From contig JANATG010000008.1 in assembly GCA_029449235.1 (NCBI GenBank), positions 2,643,832 to 2,707,831 of the forward strand: DNA of 64,000 nt, in the 5' to 3' direction. Position 1 is the first letter of the stretch; each line of letters opens with the position of its first letter. The stretch is from Linnemannia schmuckeri (lineage: Eukaryota; Mortierellomycota; Mortierellomycetes; Mortierellales; Mortierellaceae). Below are positions 36,201 through 48,828 of the stretch, one piece after another. Below the pieces are notes generated by a model, which was not told the DNA's origin, did no database searches, and saw only the letters and a list, made by a program, of their open reading frames with translations. Made by a program: the position numbers and the translations under genes.

Positions 36201-38934
36201 CGACAAGGCCAAGAAACCTATATCCTCAGAAGCGCCCATTCTTCTGGGAGGGTCTGACGATGTCCCTGCAAACGGTACTCTGCAGGACCTGCTTAGTCAA
36301 CGACCTGACCTCAAATCTCAAGTCGTCAGAGGTGAAGACTGTCCCTCTCGCATTGGAGTCAACACCATGACACCATATCCGGGTATCATTGCTGCGGGGA
36401 ACACCTTGTACTTCAAGACATATATTGACGAGCCGGATCGCGACATTCAGTTTGATATCAACACGAACCCGAACGAAGCGCTTGTCTTTCGGTCCCTCAA
36501 TGTGTGGGAGGGGTTTATGAACATGTACTGGCGAGCCCACCACAGCCTCTCGGACGGTTCCTGGGACGACTCTCAACAAGCATCAACCATTCCTCCCGAT
36601 GACCTCCCAGCGAACACGAACCCCCTTGATTGGGATCGGCCAGTTCTCACTACCTCGGGGATCATGAATGTCACAGAGCTGATGCGCCGCTGGACGAAGT
36701 ACTCTGGACTCGACGGATCGCCATCCCAGTCCGCCCTGCAGGGACTGTCAACCCAGGGAATTTACTTTGCCGCAGGAGATCCACGCCGGTTTTCAGGATA
36801 CTATGTCTATTCAATCACGAACCCGACTGACATCCCCATCACCATGACCTTGACAGTCAATCTCTTGAATATTCCCGAGGTCAAGAATGACGATAAGGGC
36901 TCACAGCTTGACTTGGCGACCTTGGGTTTCTTTATGGTTGGATTCATCCTCGGCGTCTTTTTGCTCATTATTTTGGGCCGTAAGCTGCGAAGGGTGATTG
37001 CTGAGCGGGATGAGACACAATGGGCGGCCGCAGAGCTGAGGATGCTGGAGGACGAGAGGCGAGGAGCAATTGGATCCCAGACGAATCTTACTTTAGATGG
37101 TGGCCGAGGCGGTGCAGATCAGAAAGGGGTCAAGAAAAAGCCCATGTACCGGATCGTTGTGGGTGTCCAACAGGAAAAGGAGGACCTCTTGAGAGCCTTG
37201 ATGCCTCCAGGGTCTATTCCAAGCACTCTGCGACAACGTGTTGTCCGCAAGAACGAGTCTTCTCCGCTCGCTCGACCGGATTCTCTTGCATGCCAACCAG
37301 CTGCCTCACAGGCAGGGGTCTCCTCCCATGGCGACGGCGAGGACGTTTTTGACACTCAGGCAGGAATCCGCAGAAAATCAGATTTCATCCGCGATCTTGG
37401 GTCTTCACCACCCAACTCAGGGGGCCCTCATCGGTTCCTCGGCATCCCACCTGCAGTTTGTAGTGAGCCGCTCGTCAATGAGATTCAAAGGCGGCACACG
37501 ATTAGCGAGAGGGTGCGGATTAAGTCGCTCAATGACAACGGCGAGAGCAGTAACGGTGGTGGCGGTAGAACTTTGTCTGGTCTGCAGCGAGGACTATCGC
37601 TTGGCGGAAGACTGAAGGCTTCAGCATCATTGAAACGGTTCCTGGACCACTCTCGAATCCAGCCAGAGGAGAAGGAGAGCCTGACACATGTATCTCAGGA
37701 GGCTGTAGAGGATAGTCCAGGAGACGTGTTTCCGGGAAGCGAGTCCGAGCAACTGCCCTTGTCGAGTCGCCACCGTCATGGGTCAAAGGTGAGGAGTATA
37801 GTGAGAACAGAATCGGACCTCTCAATATCTCTTGTTCCCAGGGATTTTACTCCAAAACGCCGACTCCGGAACCCAATCATGGTTCAACCCATTTCGGTAG
37901 AACCCCTTCCCTTCCATGGAGGACTTGTTCCCAACACCCGTCAGCAGTACCGACGATACCGCAGCTCACTCCATCGACGACAGCAGTGGGATCAACAGAC
38001 AAAAGCACAACGAGTGCAACAGCATCAACAACCAAGGACCTCAGTCTCACGTTCAGGATCGTCCTCAAGACCGTCATTCTCGATCGCAAGGTCGTTCTCG
38101 AGGAGGAACGGATTACAATCTAGCCTTTCGACGCGGTCTCAGGGCTCTTTGAGAGAGGCTCACAGGGCTGCTTCTAGGACGGCACTGCGTTCCGCAGGGG
38201 GTTCACCAACTCCAGGAACCATGCTGGAAATGGTGCCTCTTGGAGGATCGACCAACAATAACAACTGCCAGGAAAACGCTGACAGTTGTTGGCAGGACGA
38301 AGGCGACGAGCCAACAAGGTCAAACGCGGGTACCGCGGGCATATACGACGAACGAGAAAATCCTTCCAGAGCAAGAGGTCCTCAAGAGTACGAGGCAGGC
38401 CCTTTACTGGCCTTGAACGTCTTGATCGTGTTTCCTGGAGATGCTGGAACACGAGCAGTCCTCAGAGTGGAATCTGAAGAGGAGGGCGATGTTGGCAAGA
38501 AGGTAGCAAGGACTGTTGATGAGGAGGAAGCAGACAGACGCAGTCAAAATACCCTGTACAACAGCAACAACACTATGGAGGTGCCCAGCACCAGCACCAG
38601 TCACAGCCCACGTCACAGTGGCACCAGTGCGCACAGCAGCCATGCCAGTAGCGGCAGCAGTAGCAGTAGTAGTAGCACAGGTGCCAACACAAGCGTCAGC
38701 ACCAGTCTGAACAAGACCAGTGACGCCATCATGGACAACAGGGAGCAGCGACTACCACCCATGGCCATTGGGACCGTGTTTGTGCCAGACCCGGTCCGGT
38801 GGTGGGCATACAAGGCCCAGCAACATGTCGATCGTCGCCGTATCCAGCGAGAGCTCCGTCGCATGTGGGCCCGCCAGCGGCAACAGCAGCTGCAGCAGTA
38901 TCAGCAGCAGCAGAAGTCTTATGCACAAAAATGA
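33202..38934 (+). CDS. Attractin/MEGF8-like type I membrane protein (CUB, EGF, kelch propeller, PSI)
   Basis: Six exons (33202-33845, 34086-34366, 34500-34637, 34835-35626, 35728-35952, 36113-38934) give 1633 residues. An N-terminal signal peptide (LSLFLLLLLTIIFLQS) is followed by a CUB-like domain (~155-275, with DSLAIYDGP after the intron) and an EGF-like module (CNICLFSGKGTCKAGTC). Six kelch-type repeats (~310-690) follow, with YITGGTS, YIYGGMT, AVFGGMT, YYFGGMI, VMYGGMR and YIFGGFD. A PSI module comes next (WCSKYDDCQNCNPHYC). One membrane helix at ~958-982 precedes a ~650-residue disordered tail ending in a conserved-looking basic helix (DPVRWWAYKAQQHVDRRRIQ). This is the attractin order. 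Adhesion or signalling at the cell surface is inferred. The first acceptor (34085) lacks a pyrimidine tract and is the least certain junction. Confidence 0.85.
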
Positions 38935-39174
38935 TGACCCCATTTCTTAAAGCATTCAACAACACAACATAGATAGACTCAACACATTCACATTCATCCA
39001 CACAATTGGCATTCTGCACTGAACAAAGAACGACATACAACTCAGACATATATTTGACAAAGATGTTTCAACAATGGATAAACGGCGGTGAAGAATGCGT
39101 GAGGATTATCAAAGACTTCGTTAAGGAACCAGGTTAGCATCGATTTTTCAAAGGAGGCAAAGCGCACACACAGG
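38935..39174. other. Convergent 3' spacer
   Basis: 240 bases between the stop codons of the attractin-like gene (+) and the four-TM gene (-), A/C-rich. It is probably shared 3' UTR. Confidence 0.4.
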
Positions 39175-40206
39175 CTAACGGTGGTGAGGTAGCACAGCTG
39201 TTTGACTGACAGGATCCGAAGAGGTTGACAAAACTGAAGGCCGTTTTTTAAACTGGAACCATTCAACAATCAAAGCCCCAAGCCAGAACCCGCCCATCAG
39301 GCCGGCACACACCTGTGCTGCGTACAAACCTATCGGGAGAGGTGAAAAGAAGTCAAATAGCATGCAGCAGCATGATTAGCTAATGGGTTATCGATTGTCA
39401 CATTGCACAAAGGACCTATCTTTTACTCCATGCAATAAATTATCTTTCTCCTCACTAGGTCCTCCTTGCCACTCCTCCCGTCACTCACTTTCCTCCTCGG
39501 CCCACTATATTATATGTCCTTGTATTAACCACTGCACCACACATAAGACGCTTAGAGCGCTTTACTTTACTTACCAGCAAAGTTCCTGGTAGAGCGGCAC
39601 TGTGCCAACTTCTGTCCAGGGGCCAGGGCCCCACAAGCCTTATTCAATCCAATCCCAATCTCACCACAGATTGCAAACGAGAATAGAGCCATGACGACGC
39701 AGGTCGCCAACATGGCCATGGACACGAATCGGGGTGCGAAATCATCCCTGCGGTGAAGGATCATACTCCAGTACGCCATGAATAGGAGTGATGTAATACA
39801 TGTTATTGCTCCGCCTATGATAGGGAACAGGCAATATCCTTTTTGCCGTTAAAAAAACAGGTGGGCAGATAGAAAGAGGCGGAGGAACAAGTGGGAAAAA
39901 AGTGAGAGTGAAGGGTTGTTAGTTCTTTTCCCTAAACAGACGAAGGAATAATAATGACATCGACGATTTCTTTTGCAAGCCTTTTTTGCTTTCATATTGT
40001 CTCTCCTTTCTCTGCTTACCGTTGTTGTAAGAGGGAACTTCGTTATCGATAGACATGTAGAGGAGACAGCCACTGTCCAGGTTCTCAAATGTGATATGGC
40101 CAAAGACCCCGACGGTGCCCATGATCACCAACGAGAGGACAAACACAACTGTCAGACATATGAGTGACAGCACTAGCCGAATTCGTGCGTTGCTCGTGTT
40201 CAGCAT
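39175..40206 (-). CDS. Four-transmembrane protein, MARVEL/SUR7-like topology
   Basis: Three exons (40206-40020, 39838-39575, 39329-39175) give 201 residues. Hydrophobic helices are visible at RLVLSLICLTVVFVLSLVIM, FPIIGGAITCITSLLFMAYW, VSMAMLATCVVMALFSFAIC and AAQVCAGLMGGFWLGALIVE. The loop after helix 1 has a single Cys, and the loop after helix 3 carries two (NKACGALAPGQKLAQC), which could form a disulfide. Four helices, short termini and this loop pattern recall MARVEL-domain or SUR7-like membrane proteins, which organise plasma-membrane subdomains, but no diagnostic motif proves the family. It lies in tandem with the m-AAA protease gene, 607 bases downstream of its stop. Confidence 0.75.
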
Positions 40207-40813
40207 TGTTCTTTTTTTTTTTTCTTTGTTTTGTGTCACTCCGATGGTTGGGTTGTATCGTCGTTCTTTGGCGAAGAGGAAGAGTTCTTGTAAACTGTGC
40301 TGCGGGCGGTTGGGCCGTTACTTGTAATAGTTGGGAAGGAGGAGGAGGAAGGCAAGTTCACTTTAAGTGCGGGAGATAGAGACGTGGTACAAAGTGTGGA
40401 AAGAGTAAAGCGGGCAAAAGGTATGGAAGAAGGGAACGTCGTTGAGCAAGTGATGGTGGGACGGTCGGCTGGTTAAGAGTGGCGCATAAAAGTGGAAACA
40501 AATGAAGTGAGAAGACAAGAAGTGAAAAGAAAAGAGAAATAGAGGGAAAGGAGAGAAGAGAGACCGAAAATGGATGATAAATCGAAAGGGTAAAGGGAAA
40601 GGGACAGCTAGGGCAGGCAATCGTAAAGGGTAAACGAGTGTGATTGGTCAATGCCCCGATGCAATAACTACCCAAAACGCGACATCCTCAGAGTCGCGTT
40701 TTGGAGGAGGATAAATGATGTATAAGTCGAATAGAAAGTAGGTTTTGTATTGTCGTCAAGAAAATCTAATGTAATAAGAGGGAGGTCATAAATCCAAGAG
40801 TTGTTTGTTTTTT
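40207..40813. other. Spacer between m-AAA protease and four-TM gene
   Basis: The plus strand is purine-rich (40330-40620), giving a pyrimidine-rich minus strand as expected for the leader of the four-TM gene. No gene is seen. Confidence 0.4.
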
Positions 40814-43361
40814 TTACAAGGCGGGTGTGGTAGGAGGAATAATGGGTGCAGAGGCATCCGAAGGATTAATGTACTTTTCATCCTGAGGAGTGACCTCAGT
40901 ACCTAGCAACTCATGCAGCTTGTCCTGGAAGGGACGTTTGCCTAAAAGTCGCTCCATATCAGCACGGTTCAGGACCTCTTTCTCCATCAATAACTTGGCC
41001 ACCTTCTCCACATCCGCACGCTTCTCCATCAACAAGTCGGTCGTCTTGCGGAATGCTTTGCCGATCAACGACCGTGCCTGATTGTCAATGATCTGTCCAG
41101 TCTTTTCACTGTAAGGCTTGGTGAACTGATCCTTGTTGTCCTGATTGCCGTACGACAATGGTCCCAACTCATCGTCCATTCCGTATGTGGCCACTGTCAT
41201 TGTATGTAATATAGAATTTGTCAGTATTGGGATTACAACTAATCGCTTTTTTTTTTTTTACAAAACGCTGAACTATAACATAAAGGGTGGAGAGTCCCTT
41301 ACCTTGGGCGTATGCCATCTTGGTGACCTTTTGGAGATCGTCCTGGGCGCCAGTGGTAATAGTTCCGAAGAATATGTGCTCTGAGACACGGCCTCCAAGA
41401 GTCATGCACATGCGGTCCATGAGTTGCTGGGTTGAGTACAGGTACTGATCCTTAGGCAAGTACTGGGCATATCCAAGAGCGCCAACGCCACGAGGGATAA
41501 TCGACACCTTCAACAGAGGATCGGCGTGCTCCAAGTACCATCCAGCAACAGCATGTCCTGCCTCATGGTATGCAACCGTCTTCTTCTCCTCGGGCGACAA
41601 GACCTTTGACTTCTTCTCCAGACCGACAATCACACGCTCGATGGCTGCCTCAAAGTCGGCCTCGACGACTGTCTCTTTGTTGTGTCTAGCAGCAATCAGA
41701 GCGGCCTCGTTACAGACGTTGTGGATATCGGCTCCAGAAAATCCCGGGGTCAATGCTGCCAACTTCTGGCCCAACTTTGCGAGATCTTCCTCAGTTTTGA
41801 TAGGGCGAAGATGGACTTGGAAAATATCGTTACGTCCTTTGATGTCTGGGCGGTCAATGGCAATGTGTCGGTCAAAACGTCCAGGTCGCATCAAGGCATC
41901 ATCCAGAACGTCCGGTCGGTTGGTTCCTGCCAACACGACAATATGCTCGCTCGAACCAAATCCATCCATCTCGACCAGCAGCTGGTTCAGCGTACTCTCG
42001 CGCTCATCGTTGCCTCCGAACTGGCCTCCCTTGCCACGAGCCTTTCCGATCGCATCAATCTCGTCGACAAAGATAATGCAAGGCGAATGCTTCTTAGCGC
42101 TGGCAAAAAGATCTCGGACGCGCGAAGCTCCAACTCCAACAAACATCTCCACAAACTCGGATCCCGAGACGCTCAAGAATGGAACCCCAGCCTCTCCAGC
42201 AGTCGCCTTGGCCAGCAGGGTCTTTCCGGTACCAGGAGGTCCGCTAAGGATGGCACCTTTGGGGATCTTGGCACCCAACTTTTCGTAGGCCGCCGGGTTC
42301 TTCAAGAACTTGACAAACTCCATGATCTCAACCTTGGCCTCGTCCATTCCAGCAACATCCTTGAACTTGACGGCGATATCTGTCTCCTGATTGAACAGCT
42401 TTGCCTTGGACTTGCCCACTCCAAAGATTCCTTGTCCAGCGCCTCCACCACCCTTTTTAGCCATAAAGACCAACACTCCAACCAAGATTAGGGTGGGTGC
42501 AAAGTGGATCAAGGTTCCAAGAAGGTTGACTTCGTCTCTGTACGAGACGGGGATCCGTTCCGATCCAGGGATGCCGAGTTCCGATTGAGCCTCGTCGAGC
42601 TTGCGTTCAAAGGCTTCGACCGAACCAATTGAGAAGGTGTATGTCGTTCCGTAGGGTTGACCCAATGTTCCTGGGATGGACCCTGCCTGTCCATCGTTCC
42701 TCAAGAAGACCTTGACTCTGTTTCTGTTCAAAACAACGAGGCGATCAACCAATCCGCGGTCCAAGAAGGTCGACCGAAAATCCTGCCAGGTGATCTCTCG
42801 AATGTTGTCCGAGGGTGACATGGCCTTGTAGACGACATAGGTGGTGAAAGCCAGAGGCAAGACTGTGCCGGGGTTGAGTGTCATGCTGTAGAAGTGCTGA
42901 TTGTTGTTATTATTGTTTCCGCCTTCGGGTGCCGGTGTGGGTTTGCGGGAATTGTTGTTACTGTTGTAGTTGTTATTGTTGCTGTTGTTACGGTTGCTGC
43001 CGTTGTTGTTGCTGCTGTTATTGTTGTTAGTGTTGCGGTTTCCGCCCTGGCCGTTGTTCTTGGGGGCCTGTCCATTGCTGCCCTCTGTCTTTTTCATGAC
43101 ATCGCGCAGCAGGTTAGTCAAATATGCCTCAAATGACTGAGGGGTGGGATTCTTGTCGTTATTGTTATTATTGTTGTTCTTGTTCACAGGTGGGGGAGTC
43201 TGCTTCTCAGAGGAATAGAATCTGGTGCGAATCTGCTGGCGGGTTCCATTAGAAGCAAGGCGCGCCCTTGAGGAGGCAGAGGTGAAACGAGCGAGTGTGG
43301 ATGAGCGTATGCAGGCGGGGGAGTTCCTTGCCAGGGCAGCGCGACTAAGGAATGCGCTCAT
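40814..43361 (-). CDS. Mitochondrial m-AAA protease subunit (Afg3/Yta12, FtsH family)
   Basis: Two exons (43361-41303 and 41193-40814) give 812 residues. The N-terminus is an Arg/Ser/Ala-rich mitochondrial presequence (MSAFLSRAALARNSPACIRS). An Asn/Gly-rich stretch occupies ~60-155. Two inner-membrane helices follow (TLILVGVLVFMAKKG is the second). The AAA module has Walker A GPPGTGKT at ~374-381, Walker B IIFVDEIDAIGKARGKG, and a second-region motif DALMRPGRFDRHI. The zinc metalloprotease site is HEAGHAVAGW at ~599. The m-AAA complex degrades misfolded inner-membrane proteins and processes factors such as ribosomal protein MrpL32. Whether this is the Afg3 or the Yta12 paralogue cannot be decided here. 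The divergent neighbour is GCP2. Confidence 0.95.
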
Positions 43362-43956
43362 GAGTGAGTGTCTTGACGATGAGGAGGACCGAGGGGAAGT
43401 GGATCAAGACCGGAAGGAAAAAAAAAAAAAACTAATGATAGCGAAGTAAAGAAGAAGGGTGGGTGATGGAGAAGGAGGAAAACGGTTGACGAAGAGGAGA
43501 GACGACAATGTTGTGCTTTGTACCTGGGTCTGATGTCCGAAAAAGGGAATTTCCATCATTCCAGGGGATATCATTCCTACCGCTGCCTTGCCCGGGAACC
43601 TGTTTGGGACTCTGCGATCGGAAGAGGACGAATGTCAATCGATCAAAAATCAATCACATAAATTTCCTCAGCCACCGCCACTTACCTTTGTAACTGGCAC
43701 TTCTTTTTGCTTCTCTTTATTTTGAAACAAAAGAAGAAAACGCGACTTTGAATCATTGCTCACCTTTCTTTATTCTCATCCACACACAACGCGCACAATC
43801 TGAAGGGCAACAACACAGACCTGCAACCGATAAGTCATACACAGGATCCAAGGAACACATCAAAATACCGACACTGATAGAAACTGGCTTGAATTACTCA
43901 ATTCATCGAACATCACCAGACACAGACACAGAAGCATCACCCAACAACGAACTGAC
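43362..43956. promoter_or_regulatory. Shared divergent promoter spacer (m-AAA protease / GCP2)
   Basis: 595 bases separate two start codons pointing away from each other, so both promoters must lie here or within leaders. There is an A-run at 43419-43431. No defined transcription-factor site can be asserted. Confidence 0.45.
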
Positions 43957-44385
43957 ATGTCGAATCGTCCCCAAAGACCACAGCGACCAGCAACACTCCA
44001 GGAGTACCCCTCCTCAGGAGCAAATACTACGGCAACTAGCCAACCCAATCCATCACTTTTCAAAAGGCATTCCAAAGGCGTCCCCAGCGAATCACTGGTA
44101 TCACCTTACCCTAATGATTCAAGGATCCGCAATCGATACACTTTTTCAGCGCGGCTAACAAAAGATATGTAACACTCATTCTGTATATCCAATAATAGGC
44201 GAGGCCCAATGTCGCAACACTAGGAGGCACCAATGCCAGGATGCGGGCAGACTCGTTACCAATTAGGAACAGGGAGATGTCGGACGTTTTCGCTGATGAT
44301 GTTTTGCGAAAGATTTCAACACAGATGACAGCGGCTGCTCCAGGTGAGTCAACTCTTTTACAAAATGTTGTCAAGGCTAGCTAAT

Positions 44386-44437
<52 letters not shown>

Positions 44438-47400
44438 TCAATGGGCTTACGCTGCCTTCTCATGGAAAAACACAATAGCACGGAGTGAGACACTTTATGA
44501 CGAGAACAGTCATCTCCGCGCGCCACTTAATTCCAGGATGGCCTCAAAATCGCACATGGATATAGATCAGGTAACAATTCCAACTCGCTCAGAACAGGAA
44601 TAGTACGTGCTAGTTATTTCCAATGGTCTCCAATGTTAATTTGCAAACTACATACGATTTGGTGTTTATAGGGTACAAAGCCCAAAGATGCACCTATGGC
44701 AGGAACCATGAGTCTAAAACTGCAGGAGAGCGCCATCATCGAAGATGTCTTGTTTACCATGATGGTAAAGAGCATTGCGTCTACTGCTATCGCCGCATAG
44801 AATTAGTTCCGCGGCCATGTCGTCATTTAGTTGCACCGGCGTTAGTATTGACTTTTGACTTCGGCACTTACTGACATATAGGGTATTGAAGGAACATACA
44901 TCAATATTGTCACACCTGTAGCTGCACCTCAGGATCTGGACGTAGAGTACATTCACAAAGAGTTCAAAACAGATGAAGGCCTTGGTATGTCGTAGCCTGG
45001 TGCAATCCACCTTGTCGTCCATAAAGAAATTGAGCTCGCATAGTACTAATAATGCATATTTACTCAAATGACAATAGACCCATCATTACGCGATTTGGTC
45101 TCACGGATACTGCCACTGGCATCCATCTACCTGTCATTGGAGGCATTTGTGGAACTGCACTCACGCTTTGAGTACGGATACGTCAGCCATGCACTGTGTG
45201 CAGCCATCAGGAATCTGCTCAAGGTACATGCATGTTGGCAAGAACTTTCGAGGGATATGAGGTTGTTGGGGTCGTTTCGATGCAACTAACGCTGACATCT
45301 TCGTTACACTTGTGATAATTCTTAGGAATACTTGATCTTGATAGCGCAATTAGAGAACCAGTTCCGCTCATCTCCTGACTTTACGCTCCAAAAATTGTGG
45401 TACTACATCCAACCAACCATGCAGACGTTGAGCTCACTTGACATCCTAGTAGGAGTGATTCGAGAAGCCGGCAAGAAGAAGGAGCCCGATGACGAAATTG
45501 AGGCGCTGTTGAATCCAAAGGAAGGCATCCCACTGGAGTGCAAGGGCGGGAGCATTCTTGCCATTATTGCCGCTGGGATGTTCAACATGAGCGGGTATGT
45601 ACACCTTTCACGCGTACTTTATTCTATGTACATTTTTAATATATAACAAATCTTGACAAGTGCTGAACTTTTTACATAGTGATCCAGTGACCAAAAAACT
45701 TTATGGGTTCCTGCTGAACAAGGCATCAGTACCATACATCACTATGCTGGAATCATGGATCCATAAGGGCGAGATCCGAGACCCTTACGAGGAGTTTATG
45801 ATTGTGAAAAGTCGCAAGGTCAACAAGGAGAACATTAAGGAGGACTTCAATGATGCCTATTGGGAACAACGATACACGATACGGGAGAACTATGTGCCTT
45901 CCTTCTTGGTTCCTCTGAAGAGCAAGATTCTTCTGGCGGGAAAGTATCTTAATGTTATCAGAGAGTGTGGTATTCACCTGTCCCAGGCCGACAGGAGCGC
46001 GTCAGCCACAATACAACCATCCGCATCGACGACTTTCCTGGAGCGTAACGACATCTTGGCTGCTTTGAGTGGTGGGCGTCTGGTGGATACCATCGAGGAC
46101 GCCTACCAGTACGCAAACAAGAAACTGCTGGACTTGCTTTTGAAGGACAAGCAGCTTCTTGGACGACTTCGGTATGGATAACACATCTGCAATATTGTGA
46201 CTAGCCGCCTAGCTTACGTCTAGCCATAAACAACTGCACTAACCTCTTATCCCTGATGCTCGGTAGATCGATGAAGCGGTACTTTTTCTTGGATCAATCC
46301 GACTACTTTACACACTTTCTAGATCTAGCCTCCGCAGAGTTGAAGCGGCCATCGAAAGAAGTTTCACTGAATAAGCTACAGTCTCTCATGGATTTAGCCC
46401 TTCGCAACCCGTCGTCCGTCACTGTTAATGACATTTTCAAAGAGGACCTCAAGGTTGATCTCAGCCATCTCAGCCTGGTCGACCAACTACTCCGAATCAT
46501 CAATGTTGGTGGGCTTGGACAGGGACAAGCGCAGGCCCAGGAACAAGGACAAGGACAGGTGGGAGGCGAAAGAGTGGACTCGCGAGCCTCTAGCTATAAA
46601 ATCAGAAGCCATAGCAGGGCGGGAAGTGGCATCCATCAGCAGCAAGGCTCAAACGACTCTTGGCACGACGAAAATGCGATGGAAGGTCGCGACAGTGGCG
46701 TCAAGGGTGGGATACCTACTGGAGGCGTGTCTTCAATGGATGGTATCATGATCTCGACTGCAGATCTACCTACTCAAAGCAGAGGACCTCTCGCTGGTAA
46801 GCAATGACTTTACTAGGCGATGGTCATGTCAATCGCTGCGAGCTCTGCCAAAGAAAAAATATTTACGGGCTGTTTTTTATGCACGGCATGACTTTAGGAA
46901 TCGACGCTCTCACGCTCGACTATTCTGTCAAGTTTCCACTGTCGCTTGTTATATCGCGCAAGGCTCTCACAAAATACCAACTCCTCTTCCGACACCTACT
47001 GTACCTCAAACACGGCGAGCAAGTTCTCTGCACTACATGGACAGAACATGCAAAGTCTTTTGTCTGGAAGAGCGCGTCACCCGAACTGAAGCAGTGGCGT
47101 GGACGAGTGTACAGTTTGCGAGCGAGAATGTTGACCTTTGTTCAGCAGTTTGCGTACTACGTCTGCTCCGAGGTTTTGGAGCCGAACTGGAGAGACCTAG
47201 CCTCCAAACTCTCCAAGGTGTCCACGGTCGACCAAGTCCTGCAGATCCACTCGGATTTCTTGGATACCTGTCTCAACGAATGCATGTTGACAAACTCCAA
47301 GCTCCTTAGGGTAAAATGACATAGTATCATCAAGGATGGCATACCGTCTCCATTATGCTGCTTGAGAGATGAACTAACACGGCACTCGTTTCAATGATAA

Positions 47401-47742
47401 TAGATCTACTCCAAGCTCATGTCCACTTGTATCAAGTTTACAAATTACACGGACCGGTTCACTCGTGCACTAATGGCGATGGAGAACCAATTGGACGAAG
47501 AGACAGCCGCCATGGCACCCTCTAACCAAGTCCAGCAGATCGAACAGGCCATGAAGCGATTGAACGAGTTTGAAGACGGGTTTATCTACCACATCAAGTT
47601 GCTGATCGAGGCGCTCAACTTTTACAGTGCCACAGAGACTGTCCAGTACCTGTGCCTTGTTGTCAGGCTAGACTACAACCAGTTTTATGCAAATCAAACA
47701 ACAGCGAGTCTGCATCTCGCAGGAAATCCCTCCTCGCAATAA
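43957..47742 (+). CDS. SPC97: Gamma-tubulin complex component 2 (GCP2 / Spc97)
   Basis: Eleven exons (43957-44168, 44204-44343, 44437-44570, 44672-44764, 44882-44984, 45078-45223, 45326-45594, 45680-46171, 46267-46796, 46898-47310, 47404-47742) give 956 residues. The N-terminal grip motif 1 region reads SLRDLVSRILPLASIYLSLE, then FEYGYVSHALCAAIRNLLKE, as in GCP2 rather than GCP3. SMKRYFFLDQSDYFTHFLDL opens the grip2 half, which binds gamma-tubulin, and IDALTLDYSVKFPLSLVIS continues it. The protein nucleates microtubules at the spindle pole body within the gamma-tubulin small complex. Exon 3 follows a 49-base poly-A, and the exon 2 acceptor is chosen to keep the frame. Those two junctions are the least certain. 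Confidence 0.93.
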
Positions 47743-48283
47743 ACGATCTCTGGGTGGCGCAACTTAATGGCACTGTAAGCGCAGAATGACAAAGGCGACG
47801 TAGTGATCAAGATTTGTACGCACGATGGTAGTTAATTTCTTGTTTTCTGTTGCTGTTGCACAAGTCAGTCGATCCACAACGAATTGTTTCCCGCCACAGT
47901 CCCCATCCTTCCACTACCCCTCTCCACAACTACGACAAAAATAACGACAAAAACAACGTTAACGATAACAACAAACACAAGAGCAAAGTGGCACAGTATT
48001 TGAACAAGGGCTGCCGCCATCTATCCACCTCAACCTAAAGATCGCTTCCTGACGTATAATTTTCCCATCTCTTAGTAATTCTTTCTTAAATAAGCACCTC
48101 GACAAAATTATTATTATTATGAAAAAAAGGAACTTCAGAGAGACAAAAGAATATAGTACCTGCACATTTATCTTGCCTCAAGACACCACAGCTTAGCATG
48201 TTTGGATAATGCTGAAGTATGCGAAGTGATTTGGCTGGGAGATTAGGGATGTGCAGTCCGTCAAGGCAAAAAACGCTTAACCA
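47743..48283. other. Spacer after GCP2
   Basis: AC-rich 3' flank of GCP2, including ACAAC/AACGA repeats near 47930-47990. No gene is seen. It is the last spacer before the transposon-rich subtelomere. Confidence 0.4.
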
Positions 48284-48820
48284 CTACGGCAGCGGAATCG
48301 AGATTCCGTTTCGTCTGCCAGTGATGGAATCAACCATGAACAGGTGGAGGAGGCCATGCTCGTAGGGGTTGTACGGCACATAGCACTGAAAGACGAAATT
48401 CCCATTATGATCGGTTGTGTCCTCGCTCCATTGCCGCGAATGTGGCCCATTTTCCCAGCCTTCCACATAGATGCGTACCACAGCATGGAGGGTTCAGGCG
48501 ATACCATCCACATAGTAGGTGGAACCAGTCTGCCAACGAGTGGTCCGAACACGCAGTGTGGGCTCCTGCCTAGGCAGACCATATCAATTAAGTTCACCAT
48601 TATATTGAGGATGAAAATAAAACGAATCAGCAACATATGACAACCACACAGATTTGCCAGTGAAAGTTATTTACTTTTTTGCAGGTGGAGAGCTTCCATA
48701 TCTAAGGAATAGCTGTTGCTGCCCCTAGAAGTCAGCTTGGGATTCGCATGGGTGGTGTCGTTACCAACATGGCTGGCAATTTCCTGCCGAGTAATAGTCA
48801 AAGGGCTGACAAGGGATGTC

Positions 48821-48828
48821 GTGGCAAT
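48821..48828 (+). repeat. Left 8-bp target-site duplication of the MITE
   Basis: GTGGCAAT, matching GTTGCAAT at 49250-49257 with one mismatch. Eight bases is the hAT target length. Confidence 0.75.
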
